Shown here piece by piece: positions 51,374 through 60,931 of a DNA stretch of 64,000 bases. The position numbers were made by a program, and so were the translations under genes. Positions within the stretch are counted from its first letter, which is position 1. Each line of letters opens with the position of its first letter. The stretch is taken from NCBI RefSeq assembly GCF_035953295.1, contig NZ_CP108370.1, positions 1 to 64,000 on the forward strand. Direction: 5' to 3'. The notes under the pieces were generated by a model that was given only the letters and a program-made list of their open reading frames with translations, did no database searches and had not been told where the DNA came from. The stretch comes from Streptomyces sp. NBC_01335 (GTDB lineage Bacteria > Actinomycetota > Actinomycetes > Streptomycetales > Streptomycetaceae).

Positions 51374-52425
51374 CTGGCCGTGACCTGGTCCTCCAGTGAG
51401 AGTCGACAAGCCGGCCCGCCCGCTGAGCCGACTGCGCCAGGCGGCTTGTCAAGGGCGCCGTGGGGTGGTGACGGCGGGTGGCCGGCGTTGAGGGCGCACT
51501 CGCCCAGCCCGCGTACCTGCTCAACCGCCGCCCGGCGCGATGTTCCCCGGGGTGGGTGCAGCCTCCAGTCGGTCCAAGCGCTCGTACAGGGCGCGCACGG
51601 TACAGGTGCGGGCCTGAGCGCAGCTCATGGTGCCCTCGGGCAGCGAAAACAGCGTCAAAAGGGCCGAACCAACAGGACCAAGTCGATAAGGGCGCGTCAG
51701 CAGGAGCGCCAGGTGCGCATTCCCCAGCGGGTGACGCAGGCGCCGGGATGAATACGGCCGGTCTCGACGGGCCGTTGATGGATGGCGGCAGTGACGTCTC
51801 CGGCGCTCTGGCCGACGCGGCAGGCGAAGGCCGCAACACCGAACCCGCCGGTGACAGCCGATCCATAGGGACACTCATCCATGTGATCAGTGCGCTGGAT
51901 CACGTCGCGGCGGATACCCGCCGAGTCAGTACGGCTCCCGGACACACGGACGTGGCCGCCGGCGGCAAGCCGCACGGTAAAGGCCAAGCGCAGACCCTGA
52001 CGGGGTGTGGAACGGATTCGCGAGAGCTGGACAACCCGGCGGTCGCGGGCTGTGGCAGCACACTCCACCGGCGGAGGGTCAGCCCCGCAAGCCCCGCCGT
52101 GACGGGCTGCCAGCTCCACCGTGGCGGGCCCCATATGGTGGGCGACCGCGCCAGAACACCGACTTCACACCCCTCCCGCTGGTGCCCGCATCCACCATTC
52201 GGTGGACACGAGCACCAGCAACCGCAGCCCGGGTGCGCCAGCCGGCCCTCCCCGCCCTCTCCGAGCACGTCAACGACCAGTGGCAGCAGCAGCGCCAACT
52301 GCTGGAAGCCGCTCACGCTGTCGGCTCGGGCGAGGAGTTCACCGTCGACGGTGTGACTTGGCCAACGGGCGGCCTCCCGGTACGCGGCGCCAGGCACCCG
52401 GTCACGGTGCGCTCCGGCGAGACGG
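51374..52425. other. 1-kb stretch of decayed sequence
   Basis: Apart from the fragment at 51521-51664 I see no gene. A plus frame near 52230-52440 (HVNDQWQQQRQLLEAAHAVG, EEFTV DGVTW) has some coding character but no start. The stretch looks like the worn remains of several genes. Confidence 0.4.
51521..51664 (-). pseudogene. gene fragment with LPEGTMSC motif
   Basis: The minus strand encodes LLTLFSLPEGTMSCAQARTC, then TVRALYERLDRLEAAPTPGN and a stop at 51521. The LPxGTMSCxQAR part, and about 28 bases of DNA under it, match the membrane-protein gene at 8255-9145. The upstream part of the frame lacks coding bias, so only the tail survives. Confidence 0.4.
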
Positions 52426-55101
52426 CTACCGACGACCGGCCGTGAAGGTGCGGACCCCCGGCCCCAGGTCCGAGAGGGTGACACGGCCCTCGGTGAACCG
52501 GACCGATCGGTCCGACCCACGACGTCCGTTCCAGAGCACCTTGTGTCCCTCGCACACGACCGTCGTGTTCGCGTCACCGGGGAGGGCGAGGGTTCCGCGT
52601 GTACCAGCAGGCACCTTCACCGTCACGGTGAAACCGTCTGCGGAGTTCTGCCAGGAGACCATCAACGCACCCCTGGGCGTGGGAAGCTGCCCCTGCGCCC
52701 AGGCGACGTCACCGGGATGGGGACGAACCTCCCACGTGGCGTAGCCCGGCGAAGTGGGACGGGCACCGAGAAGTTGATGGGTGAGCGCGGGCAGTACGCC
52801 CGTGGACCAGCCGTGCGCCATGCTCGTGTACGCGTCCTCGTACAGGGAACCGTCCGGACCGATGCCTTCCCAGTTCGTGATGCCGGGGTCGTTGCGGTCC
52901 ATCCAGCCGTAGGTACGGCGAATCTGGTCGAGGGCGGAGTCCGCTCGTCCGGCCTCGAACCTGGCCACGATCTCGGGGTACGACGTGAAGGCGTACACGC
53001 GTTGCGACGCACCGTCGAATATCGTGTCGTTGTCCATGAAGGCGTTGCCGTACGGCCGGTGTGTGGTGGCGTCGAGATGGGCGAGTGCCGAGGCGGCACG
53101 GGCGGCGTCGGCGACACCCGCGACGACGGCGATCCCGTTGCCGTCTTGGGCGTGCCGCACCGCGCCGGTACCGGAGTCCAGGTAGGCGCCCGCCGCTTCG
53201 TCCCACAGGTGCGCGTTGACGGCTTCGGCCACACGAGCCGCCCGGTCCTCCCACCGGGCCGCGTCGTCGGTGTGTCCCAGCCAACGAGCCAGGCCGGCGG
53301 CGTTGTTCAGCGCCTGCACGTAGAGGGCGTTGTAGTACGTGATCCTGCCCGTGCGGTTCAGGAAGGCGTAGTCACCGTAGCCGCCGGTGCCGTTGAGGCC
53401 CTTGCTGAGCAGTCCGGCGTCGTCGGTGACGCTGGGATACCAGGTGTCCAGGACTTTCAGGAGGTTCGGGTAGTACTGCGCCGCGTAGGCGTGGTCACCG
53501 GTGTAGAGCACGTAGTCCCAACTGCACGTCACCCACCACAGCGGATAGTCGAACAGCGGAAGCGTGTAGTCGCTGATCGATGCCGGCGGGATCCAGCCGT
53601 CCGTCCGCTGGTGGTCGGCCAGGTCGGCGAGCACGTTGCGTGCGGCGGCCGCGGCTTCGTCGTGGGTCAGGTAGAGGGTACGGGCCGAGACCGCCAGGTC
53701 GCCGACGTAGGGGTCCCGGTCGCGCTTCGCGCCGTCGTGCAGGACCAGCCTCCCCTCAAGGGTGGCACTCCACGCGTTGCGAGGGTCGACGTCGTCGCGG
53801 CGGAAGGTGTCGGTGACGAGTTCGTTGGTGTAGGACGCCCCGTACCAGTAGCGGTTCAGGTCGTCGTCGGAACACAGGAACCAGCCACGGTACGTGCTCG
53901 GCGTGCCCAGGTACGCGGTGAAGTCCACGCTCACGGAGTCGATGCCGACGGTGCCCCATGCCTGTGCGGCGGGCGCGTCCGACGCCAGCGCGTCCAACGT
54001 GATCTTGAGATAGCGGAAGCCGTGCAGCCCGTCCGCGAAGACCTTGTCGCCGGCCTGGAAGCCCTTGTGGTCGAGCCACTCGGTGCCCTTGGCGGGCACG
54101 GCGAACTGATCGGTGCCATGACCGGCCCCGCCGGCCTGGTCGGAGCGGGTGAAGTCGCTGCGCTCGGTCAGGAACTGCCTGGTCTCGGAGAAGGCCACCC
54201 GGACGCCGGGCGAGTTGTCCGAGGCGGAGCTGAAGCGGATGCGCGGATGGCCGACGACGACCTTGCCGAAGTCGACCGTCACACTGGGTGGCTCCTCCAC
54301 CGCGACGGCCTCGGGCCAGACTTCGTTGACGCGCGTGAACGCACCCTGCGAGGTCTGCTGGACCGCCGTCACCGTGACGCGGACCCGGGAAGCCTGGACC
54401 GGGGCCGTGAACGGCACCGCTCGCTGGATGACATCGTTGTCAGAAATGGTGGCTGCAAGACGCCACGAATCGCCGCTCCACACCTCGACGGTGAAGTCGG
54501 CGGGCACACCGTCCCTGTTGGACAGCACGGTGATGCCCGACAGTTCGCGCGGCGCGGGAAGCGACACGGTCAGCGTGTCGGGGAAGACGCCTTCGGTGTC
54601 GTCGTTCCAGAAGGTGTCCGGGTCGCCGTCCACGGCGTGAGAAGCGTCGTAGGTACGGGGCTGCCCGTCGCTCCCGTTGTTGCCCGCATGCGCCGAGGAG
54701 GCCTCCGCCGTGGTGCCGTCGGGCCAGCGGGGAACCGGGGCCGGCTGCGGGCGACGCAGGACGGTGACGGTCCCGCCGGGCTTGAGCAACGCGTCCGGCC
54801 TCACGACATCGCCGGTCGAAGCGATGCCGCTCACGGGGCGCACGGTTCGGGACGTGGGCCCCTGGACGTAACGCTGCCAGCCGGTACCACCCCGGGGCGG
54901 CCCGGCCACAGGACTCCGGGGGGCGCCACCACTCGACGCCAGCGCCGGAGTCGCGCCCGCGAGAGAGGCTCCGGCGGCCGACAGGGCCACAGCCGCCCCA
55001 CCGGCCGCGATCACGGAGCGACGGGTGGGGCGGGCGGCAGGGGCGGGCTTCGCGCCGGGTGCGGACTGGATGTCGTTCTCGGACGAGCGGTCCGGTGTCA
55101 T
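52426..55101 (-). CDS. secreted GH78-like alpha-L-rhamnosidase family enzyme
   Basis: The ATG at 55101 gives 891 residues. Arg27-Arg28 in PTRRSVIAAGGAAVALSAAG make a Tat signal, with cleavage after ATPALA near residue 55. Residues about 140-270 resemble an F5/8-type carbohydrate-binding domain (DASHAVDGDPDTFWNDDTEG). The (alpha/alpha)6 barrel at about 420-790 has WFLCSDDDLNRYWYGASYTN, DVDPRNAWSATLEGRLV, WWVTCSWDYVLYTGDH and NWEGIGPDGSLYEDAYTSMA. The final beta domain ends the protein. Such enzymes remove rhamnose from plant glycosides outside the cell. A LacI-type operator lies 40 bases upstream. Confidence 0.75.
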   Translation of the reverse strand: MTPDRSSENDIQSAPGAKPAPAARPTRRSVIAAGGAAVALSAAGASLAGATPALASSGGAPRSPVAGPPRGGTGWQRYVQGPTSRTVRPVSGIASTGDVVRPDALLKPGGTVTVLRRPQPAPVPRWPDGTTAEASSAHAGNNGSDGQPRTYDASHAVDGDPDTFWNDDTEGVFPDTLTVSLPAPRELSGITVLSNRDGVPADFTVEVWSGDSWRLAATISDNDVIQRAVPFTAPVQASRVRVTVTAVQQTSQGAFTRVNEVWPEAVAVEEPPSVTVDFGKVVVGHPRIRFSSASDNSPGVRVAFSETRQFLTERSDFTRSDQAGGAGHGTDQFAVPAKGTEWLDHKGFQAGDKVFADGLHGFRYLKITLDALASDAPAAQAWGTVGIDSVSVDFTAYLGTPSTYRGWFLCSDDDLNRYWYGASYTNELVTDTFRRDDVDPRNAWSATLEGRLVLHDGAKRDRDPYVGDLAVSARTLYLTHDEAAAAARNVLADLADHQRTDGWIPPASISDYTLPLFDYPLWWVTCSWDYVLYTGDHAYAAQYYPNLLKVLDTWYPSVTDDAGLLSKGLNGTGGYGDYAFLNRTGRITYYNALYVQALNNAAGLARWLGHTDDAARWEDRAARVAEAVNAHLWDEAAGAYLDSGTGAVRHAQDGNGIAVVAGVADAARAASALAHLDATTHRPYGNAFMDNDTIFDGASQRVYAFTSYPEIVARFEAGRADSALDQIRRTYGWMDRNDPGITNWEGIGPDGSLYEDAYTSMAHGWSTGVLPALTHQLLGARPTSPGYATWEVRPHPGDVAWAQGQLPTPRGALMVSWQNSADGFTVTVKVPAGTRGTLALPGDANTTVVCEGHKVLWNGRRGSDRSVRFTEGRVTLSDLGPGVRTFTAGRR

Positions 55102-55142
55102 TACGCCTCGCTTCGTGACGATGCAGACTTTACGATCATGCA

Positions 55143-55160
55143 GAATGAAACGTTTCATTC
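55143..55160. promoter_or_regulatory. LacI-family operator
   Basis: GAATGAAACGTTTCATTC is an 18-base perfect palindrome with the central CG and the AAACGTTT core bound by LacI/GalR repressors. It lies about 42 bases upstream of the glycoside hydrolase start, where a repressor would block transcription. No lacI gene is in the window. Confidence 0.75.
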
Positions 55161-55543
55161 CTGATGGGCGTGGCGACGGTACCGCAAAAGCCGGGCAGCG
55201 TACAGATCTTGAGCAGCCCACGGAACCCGGATGCCGACCCGGCCGGACCACCGGGTCGTTCGGGGCCGGCACCGCTGATGGGCGACGGCCTTTCGTCCGG
55301 CCGTGGTTGAGGCGGTGTCGTTTCCCTCGTCCGCGAAGTCGCCGAAGTACTGTACCGGGTCGACGCCCCGCAGCCGCAGCGTCCGGTTGCCCCGCGCTGC
55401 GGCCACGAGCCGGGCGCGGAGACCGTCGAGTGCGCCGCCGCCGACGTGCGCCTGATCCCCGCCCAGGAGCGAGGCGGTGGAGCCGGCCAATCTTCGCGAT
55501 GGAGCGAGCGGGAAACGTCGGACACGGGCCGGCCACTCACGCG

Positions 55544-55583
55544 AAGAAGCCCCGTTCCTGCCGTAGCAGGAACGGGGCTTCTT
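55544..55583. terminator. 18-bp perfect terminator hairpin
   Basis: AAGAAGCCCCGTTCCTGC at 55544-55561 pairs exactly with 55566-55583 across a CGTA loop. The stem ends in CTTCTT on either strand, so it can act in both directions. No intact gene ends here, which suggests that the genes it served have been lost. Confidence 0.75.
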
Positions 55584-55994
55584 GTGGAGCGCTGGGCAGG
55601 CCTTGCACCTGCATTTCCCCGCGGGAAGCGGGGCGTCTTTCCTTGGACGACCAACGCACGGACAACCGCACCGCCGAAAACGATCCGCGCCGTCAAGATC
55701 AACTATAGCCTGAACCGCCCGGAGTCCGCACCACCGGCAGAAACGAGCTGCCCGACGTGAGCGGAGAGGAGTCCGCGAAAGCTCCGTGCACGAAGACCAC
55801 GGGGTCGGGTGACCGCACCCGGTGCGGGGGTCTGACCGAGGACCGAACCGCCGGAGCAGGACGGCCGCGAAGTGCCCGGCGCTGCCCACGAACGGCGGCG
55901 GATCTCGGTCAACGACCCTTTCCATACGGAACGTTGACGCCGGACTTCCGGTCGGGCTGGAATCAAACACCGTGGAAACGGCAGGCTGGCGCGT

Positions 55995-57941
55995 GTGATC
56001 ACGACTTCTTCAGCCGTCCCGCACGACACCCCGCGTTCGCGGCACATGGTGATCTGCGGCGACGACGGCCTGGCCCGCCGCCTCGCGGTCGAGCTCGACG
56101 CGGTGTGCGGAGAGACCGTCACCGTAGTGCTGCCGTCCCGCCACCACGAGCACGGCGGAGAGATCGACGCGCTCCACCAGGATCCCTCCTCCGGCATCGA
56201 GCTGTTCGTCGCGGCACGTCCGGACGAGCAGGCGCTCCGCGCGGCGGGGGTCGAACAGGCCGTCGCCCTCGCCCTGACCTACGGCGACGACCAGACCAAC
56301 ATGATGGCGGCCCTGCTCGCCCGGAGCATCAATCCGTCCGTCCGGCTGGTCATCCGGATGTACCACCGTGAACGTGGCCGTCACCTCGAACAGCTTCTGG
56401 ACCGTGCCGTCCTGGCCCGCCGGAACCGGCCAAACGCTTCGCCCCACGACGCACCGCCCTTCGACCTGCCGCTCGACACGTCGACCACGGTGCTCTCCGA
56501 CGCCGACACGGCGGTTCCCGAGCTGGTCGCCGCGGCGGCGCTCGGCCACGGTCACACCCTCCAGGTCGCGGGCAAGGTCTTCAGGGGAGTGGTCCGACCG
56601 GCCGGAACTCCCCCGCACACGGCGGATCTGGCCACCTTGGCCGTCTTCTCCGGCGCGGACCGGCACGATCCGCGCAGCGAGGACAGCGCGGAGACACCTG
56701 GGGACGGGGGGACCCAGCTCCTGCCGGACACCGTCACCGCGTACAACAGCCAGTTCACGCACGGCCGGCTGATGCTGGAGGAGGTGACCGCCGACCGCAC
56801 GCTGGAGGCTCCGTCGGCCTCGCGTGGAATCGGCGGCTGGCTGCGTGAACGGCTCACCCACCTGCCGTGGAAGGTGTTCGTCTCGCGCGAGATGACCTCC
56901 GTATTCGGTGTGCTGGCAGCGGTCGTGGCGCTGCTCTCCCTCGCGACCTACGCGGCCGTCGACGGCATACCCCTGTGGAAAGCGGTGTACCTTCCGCTGC
57001 TGGACATCTTCACCATGGGCGATCCCGCCACCGGAGAGCCCCGGGCGCGCAAGTTCCTCCAGCTGATCGCGGGCTTCACCGGCATCGCGATCCTCCCGCT
57101 CGTGGTGGCCGCCACCATCAACGCCACCGGCGCCTTCCGCGCCGCGTCGATCAACCACCTGCCCGCCGACGGCCTCAGGGACCACATCGTGCTCGTCGGG
57201 CTCGGCAAGGTGGGCACCAGGGTCCTGGTCCGGCTGCGTTCCGCCCATCACCGGGTCGTCGCCGTCGAACGCGATCCGCAGGCCCGGGGCGTCGCGGTGG
57301 CCCGGGAGCTCGGTGTGCCCCTGATCCTGGAGGACGCCACCGGTCCCCGCGCCCTGGAGCTCGCCCGGATCGGGCAGAGCGCTTCCTTGCTCGTCCTGAC
57401 CAGCGACGACAGCGCCAACCTGGACATCGTGATGGCGGCGCGCGAGGCCAACTCGGACGTACGGGCGGTGATGCGGCTGTACGACGACGACTTCGCGGCC
57501 ACCGTCTCGCTCACCCTGCGCGCCTCCTATCCGGACGCGGTGACCCGGAGTCGGAGCGTCTCGGCGCTCGCCTCGCCGGCGTTCGCCGCCGCGATGATGG
57601 GCCGCCACGTCGTGGGTGTGATGCCGGTCGAACGAGGGGTGCTCCTGTTCACCACCGTCGACGTGGCCGGCCATCCGGCGCTGGAGGGCTTCTCCGTCCA
57701 CGAGGCGTTCGCCCGGAACGAGTGGCGCGTCCTCGCCGTGGGTGCCGCGGTCTCGGGAACGCCCGTCGCCTCCCCCTCCGACACCCTCGGCGGCCAGGAC
57801 CTCTCCGACCGCTCCGGCTTCGACTGGCGCCCTCCCCACGGGCGCGTCCTGCGGGCCGGGGACCGGGTCGTCCTGGCGACGACCCGGCGCGGACTCGACA
57901 TCCTCACGCGGGGGGCGCCGACCGCTCCGGACGCCGCCTGA
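55995..57941 (+). CDS. CASTOR/POLLUX-like or TrkA-N ion channel protein
   Basis: The GTG at 55995 gives 648 residues. There are two RCK/TrkA-N Rossmann domains: residues 15-150 ([20 protein letters not shown]) and about 395-520 ([20 protein letters not shown], with [17 protein letters not shown]). Between them are membrane helices ([20 protein letters not shown] and [20 protein letters not shown]) around a pore region [13 protein letters not shown]. The TVGYGD filter of classical K+ channels is not present, so selectivity is uncertain. It probably moves K+ or another cation under nucleotide control. A truncated kdpC follows. Confidence 0.7.
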   Translation: MITTSSAVPHDTPRSRHMVICGDDGLARRLAVELDAVCGETVTVVLPSRHHEHGGEIDALHQDPSSGIELFVAARPDEQALRAAGVEQAVALALTYGDDQTNMMAALLARSINPSVRLVIRMYHRERGRHLEQLLDRAVLARRNRPNASPHDAPPFDLPLDTSTTVLSDADTAVPELVAAAALGHGHTLQVAGKVFRGVVRPAGTPPHTADLATLAVFSGADRHDPRSEDSAETPGDGGTQLLPDTVTAYNSQFTHGRLMLEEVTADRTLEAPSASRGIGGWLRERLTHLPWKVFVSREMTSVFGVLAAVVALLSLATYAAVDGIPLWKAVYLPLLDIFTMGDPATGEPRARKFLQLIAGFTGIAILPLVVAATINATGAFRAASINHLPADGLRDHIVLVGLGKVGTRVLVRLRSAHHRVVAVERDPQARGVAVARELGVPLILEDATGPRALELARIGQSASLLVLTSDDSANLDIVMAAREANSDVRAVMRLYDDDFAATVSLTLRASYPDAVTRSRSVSALASPAFAAAMMGRHVVGVMPVERGVLLFTTVDVAGHPALEGFSVHEAFARNEWRVLAVGAAVSGTPVASPSDTLGGQDLSDRSGFDWRPPHGRVLRAGDRVVLATTRRGLDILTRGAPTAPDAA

Positions 57942-58085
57942 CGGACCGTACGGCAACGGGCGGGGCATGCGGCGCCGCGGGCGTGGTCAACGGGGCACCA
58001 GGTCCGTGGCGGGCGGCGGGATGGCGCCTCGGACGGGCTAAACGCCCTGCCCTTTCGCACCGGGGCGGCCGCCTTGTCCGCAGCA

Positions 58086-58102
58086 GGGGCTGTCCCGTAA
58101 TC
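58086..58102. mobile_element. IS-terminus-like sequence
   Basis: GGGGCTGTCCCGTAATC resembles the outer end of IS5/IS630-type elements in Streptomyces. It lies exactly where recognisable kdpC sequence begins, so an IS-mediated deletion may have removed the rest of the kdp operon. The match is from memory. Confidence 0.35.
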
Positions 58103-58105
58103 CGT

Positions 58106-58363
58106 GGTGGACCAGCCGTCAGCCCCGACGACGTGCCGGCCGACGCCGTCACCTCCTCCGGCTCCGGCCTCGACCCGGACATCTCCCCGGAATACGCCGA
58201 GCTCCAGATCCGCCGCGTCGCCGAGCAGAACCACCTCGGCGTCGACCAGGTGACCAAGCTCGTCGACGACCACACCAGCGGACGCATCCTCGGCTTCATC
58301 GGGGAACCCCGCGTCAACGTCCTCCAGCTCAACATCGCGCTGAAGAAGCTCATCGGGCGGTGA
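58106..58363 (+). pseudogene. kdpC: kdpC, C-terminal fragment
   Basis: The plus strand encodes the last 80 residues or so of KdpC, the small subunit of the high-affinity K+-transporting ATPase. It reads [40 protein letters not shown], then [20 protein letters not shown], and stops at 58363. The N-terminal membrane anchor and the first half are missing, and kdpA and kdpB are not present. The fragment has no start codon. It is the remains of a lost kdp operon beside the channel-like gene. Confidence 0.75.
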
Positions 58364-58375
58364 CGGGGCCTGCGG

Positions 58376-59329
58376 TCAGGCGGGGCGGCGGTCGGCCTCG
58401 GCGACCTCGTTGATCTTCCCGAACGGGACGTGCACGCTGGGCGTCGTCCGCGAGGTGCTGACCAGGTGGGTCTCCTGATCGTCGAAGAAGATGTGCGGCC
58501 TGAGGATCTTCATGATCTCGCCCTTGTCGATGCCGCCGAGGAAGAAGGCGTCGTTGACCCTCAGGCCCCACTCCTTCAGGCTGGTGACCGCGCGCTCGTG
58601 GGCAGGCGCGTTCCGCGCGGTGACGATGGAGACGTGGAGACGGATCCGGTAGTCGGGATTCCTCCCGCGTTCCTCCTCCTCGCGCTGCTGGATGCGGTTC
58701 ACGCCGGCGAGGAATTCCTTGAGCGGCCCGGCATCGTGCGGGATCGCGGCGTTCCTCGTCTCGTGGGCGCGGAACTCTTCGATTCCGCCCGCCTGGTACA
58801 CCTGCTCCGACTCGTCGCCCGCGAGTACGCCGTCGAAGTCGAAGGAGATGCGCAGGTCGTCGTCGTCCAAGTCGTCCTCGTGCGGTGCACCCAGGACGTG
58901 TCCGGCCGCCAGACCGGAGGAGACGGCCTCGCGGACGTCCTGCTCGTTCGCCGACAGGAACAGCGACATGTTGAGCGCGGGCATGAAGTTGTACGGTGAT
59001 CGGCCCTGCCGGAAGATGGCCCGGCTTATCGGCAGCCCGTGGGACGCTATGGAGCGCATGACCCGCAGGCCGGTGTCGGGGTCGTTGCGGGACAGGACGA
59101 TGACCTCCACCAGAGGGTCGTCGGCCGCGTTCAGGTTGTTCAGTGACAGCAGACGCCGGATGAACGGGAACGCCACTCCCGGGCGGAGTTCGTCGTCCCG
59201 GTGCTCTTCCTGGTAGTCGCGGTAGCCCTTCTCGCCCTGCTCGCGGAAGATGGCGCCCGACTCGGTCAGGTCGAAGAGAGCGCTGGACGCGATTCCGACG
59301 ACGAGCCGGTTCGAAAGTTCGTAGCCCAC
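58376..59329 (-). CDS. cN-I type 5'-nucleotidase
   Basis: The GTG at 59329, with AAGGGG upstream, gives 317 residues. It has the layout of cytosolic 5'-nucleotidase I proteins: LVVGIASSALFDLTES at the start, VEVIVLSRNDPDTGLRVMRS, then the acidic catalytic motif RISFDFDGVLAGDESEQV, VSIVTARNAPAHERAVTSLK and a last part with AFFLGGIDKGEIMKILRPHI and FFDDQETHL. It would remove phosphate from AMP or IMP-type nucleotides in the cytoplasm. It sits between the kdpC fragment and pntB, 150 bases from pntB on the same strand, and may be read from the pnt transcript. Confidence 0.8.
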   Translation of the reverse strand: MGYELSNRLVVGIASSALFDLTESGAIFREQGEKGYRDYQEEHRDDELRPGVAFPFIRRLLSLNNLNAADDPLVEVIVLSRNDPDTGLRVMRSIASHGLPISRAIFRQGRSPYNFMPALNMSLFLSANEQDVREAVSSGLAAGHVLGAPHEDDLDDDDLRISFDFDGVLAGDESEQVYQAGGIEEFRAHETRNAAIPHDAGPLKEFLAGVNRIQQREEEERGRNPDYRIRLHVSIVTARNAPAHERAVTSLKEWGLRVNDAFFLGGIDKGEIMKILRPHIFFDDQETHLVSTSRTTPSVHVPFGKINEVAEADRRPA

Positions 59330-59481
59330 AGCAACCCCTTGGTCGGCCCACTCCTCATGTCGTCGCATCTTCGCACCGTGGGTTTTCCGCTGGTGCCGAC
59401 GGGTGGCTGCCGGACGGTTCGGGCGCGGGCGGGCCGCCCGCCCGCGCCCGGACACCGGGGCGGGGCGGGCGGCAGGATCTC

Positions 59482-60930
59482 TCAAGCGGGGACGGGTGCC
59501 ACGCGGGTGCCGGCCAGGGAGGCCAGGGCGGCCACGATCTCGTCGCTCCTGGTCTTCGCGTCGCCGAAGAGCATGGCGGTGTTCTCGCGGAAGAAGAGCG
59601 GATTCTGCACACCGGCGTATCCGCTGGCCATCGACCGCTTGAAGACGACGACGTTCGCGGCCTCCCAGACCCGCAGGACCGGCATGCCGGCGATCGGGCT
59701 GCCGGGGTCGTCCATGGCGGCCGGGTTGACGGTGTCGTTGGCGCCGATGACCAGGACGACGTCGGTGTCGGCGAGGTCGTCGTTGATCTCGTCCATCTCC
59801 AGCACGATGTCGTAGGGAACCTTGGCTTCGGCAAGCAGTACGTTCATGTGGCCCGGCAGCCGGCCTGCGACCGGGTGGATGCCGAACCGCACGTCGACGC
59901 CCCGGGATCGCAGGAGGCGGGTCAGTTCGGCGACCGGGTACTGCGCCTGGGCCACCGCCATGCCGTAGCCGGGGGTGATCACCACGCGGGAGGCGCCGGC
60001 CAGGAGTTCGGCGGTCTCGTCGGCGTTGGTCTCGCGGTGCTCCCCCTGCCCGTCGTCGCCGCCGCCCCCGGGCGCCTCGATCCCGAAGCCGCCCGCGATG
60101 ACGGAGACGAAGGAGCGGTTCATGGCCTTGCACATGATGTAGGAGAGATAGGCACCCGAGGAGCCGACCAGCGCGCCGACGACGATGAGCAGGTCGTTGT
60201 TGAGCAGGAACCCGCTCGCGGCGGCCGCCCAGCCGGAGTAGCTGTTGAGCATGGAGACCACGACGGGCATGTCTCCACCGCCGATCGAGGCGACCAGGTG
60301 CCACCCGAAGAGCAGCGCGATCGCGGTCACGGCGATGACCGGCCAGAGCGTCGGGCGGGCGACGAAGAAAACGGTGAGGACCACGAAGGCGAGCAGCGCG
60401 CCGAGGTTGAGGAGGTTCTTACCGGGCAGCACGAGGGGGGCGGACTTGATCCTCGCGCTCAGTTTGAGGTTGGCGACGATCGAGCCGGTGAAGGTGACGG
60501 CGCCGATGAAGATGCCGAGGGAGACCTCGGCGTGGTGGATGCTCAGGAGCGATCCGGAGAAGCCGCCCTCGCCGTGGCGTTCGACCTCGATGTAGGAGGC
60601 CCAGCCGACCAGCACCGCGGCGAGACCGACGAACGAGTGCAGCAGTGCGATCAGTTCGGGCATGCCGGTCATCCGCACCACGCGGGCGCGCCAGATCCCG
60701 ATGGCGGCGCCGACGGCGAGGGAGACCGCGAGGACGAGCGCGGTGGCGCCCCGTACGGAGGTGTCGTGGAGAGTCAGGCCGATGGTGGCGGCGAGGGCGA
60801 CGGCCATGCCGGCGACGCCGTACGTCCAGCCCTGCCGGGCCGTCTCGTGCTTGCTCAGGCCGGCCAGGGAGAGGATGAAGAGCAGGGCGGCGACGAGGTA
60901 CGCCGCGGTGGAGATCGAGGCTGCGGTCAC
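59482..60930 (-). CDS. pntB: NAD(P) transhydrogenase subunit beta
   Basis: The GTG at 60930 with AGGGG upstream gives 482 residues. The N-half has about eight membrane helices with [16 protein letters not shown] and [18 protein letters not shown]. The C-half is the NADP(H)-binding domain [63 protein letters not shown] and [20 protein letters not shown]. With PntA it couples proton flow to hydride transfer between NADH and NADP+ in the membrane, supplying NADPH. It starts one base after the pntA stop. Confidence 0.93.
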   Translation of the reverse strand: MTAASISTAAYLVAALLFILSLAGLSKHETARQGWTYGVAGMAVALAATIGLTLHDTSVRGATALVLAVSLAVGAAIGIWRARVVRMTGMPELIALLHSFVGLAAVLVGWASYIEVERHGEGGFSGSLLSIHHAEVSLGIFIGAVTFTGSIVANLKLSARIKSAPLVLPGKNLLNLGALLAFVVLTVFFVARPTLWPVIAVTAIALLFGWHLVASIGGGDMPVVVSMLNSYSGWAAAASGFLLNNDLLIVVGALVGSSGAYLSYIMCKAMNRSFVSVIAGGFGIEAPGGGGDDGQGEHRETNADETAELLAGASRVVITPGYGMAVAQAQYPVAELTRLLRSRGVDVRFGIHPVAGRLPGHMNVLLAEAKVPYDIVLEMDEINDDLADTDVVLVIGANDTVNPAAMDDPGSPIAGMPVLRVWEAANVVVFKRSMASGYAGVQNPLFFRENTAMLFGDAKTRSDEIVAALASLAGTRVAPVPA

Positions 60931-60931
60931 G

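Larger units (their letters stand above)
55102..55994. other. 893-base gap without an intact gene
   Basis: A minus-strand segment at about 55290-55480 has coding bias (ALDGLRARLVAAARGNRTLR, LRGVDPVQYFGDFADEGNDT) but no proper start or end, so it is a gene remnant. Downstream of it lie the strong hairpin at 55544-55583 and, up to 55994, the promoter region of the channel-like gene. Confidence 0.4.

Noticed and set aside
52543..55164. An 873-codon plus-strand frame opposite the glycoside hydrolase
   Set aside because: The minus strand carries a Tat signal, domain motifs and a binding site; the plus frame has none of these.
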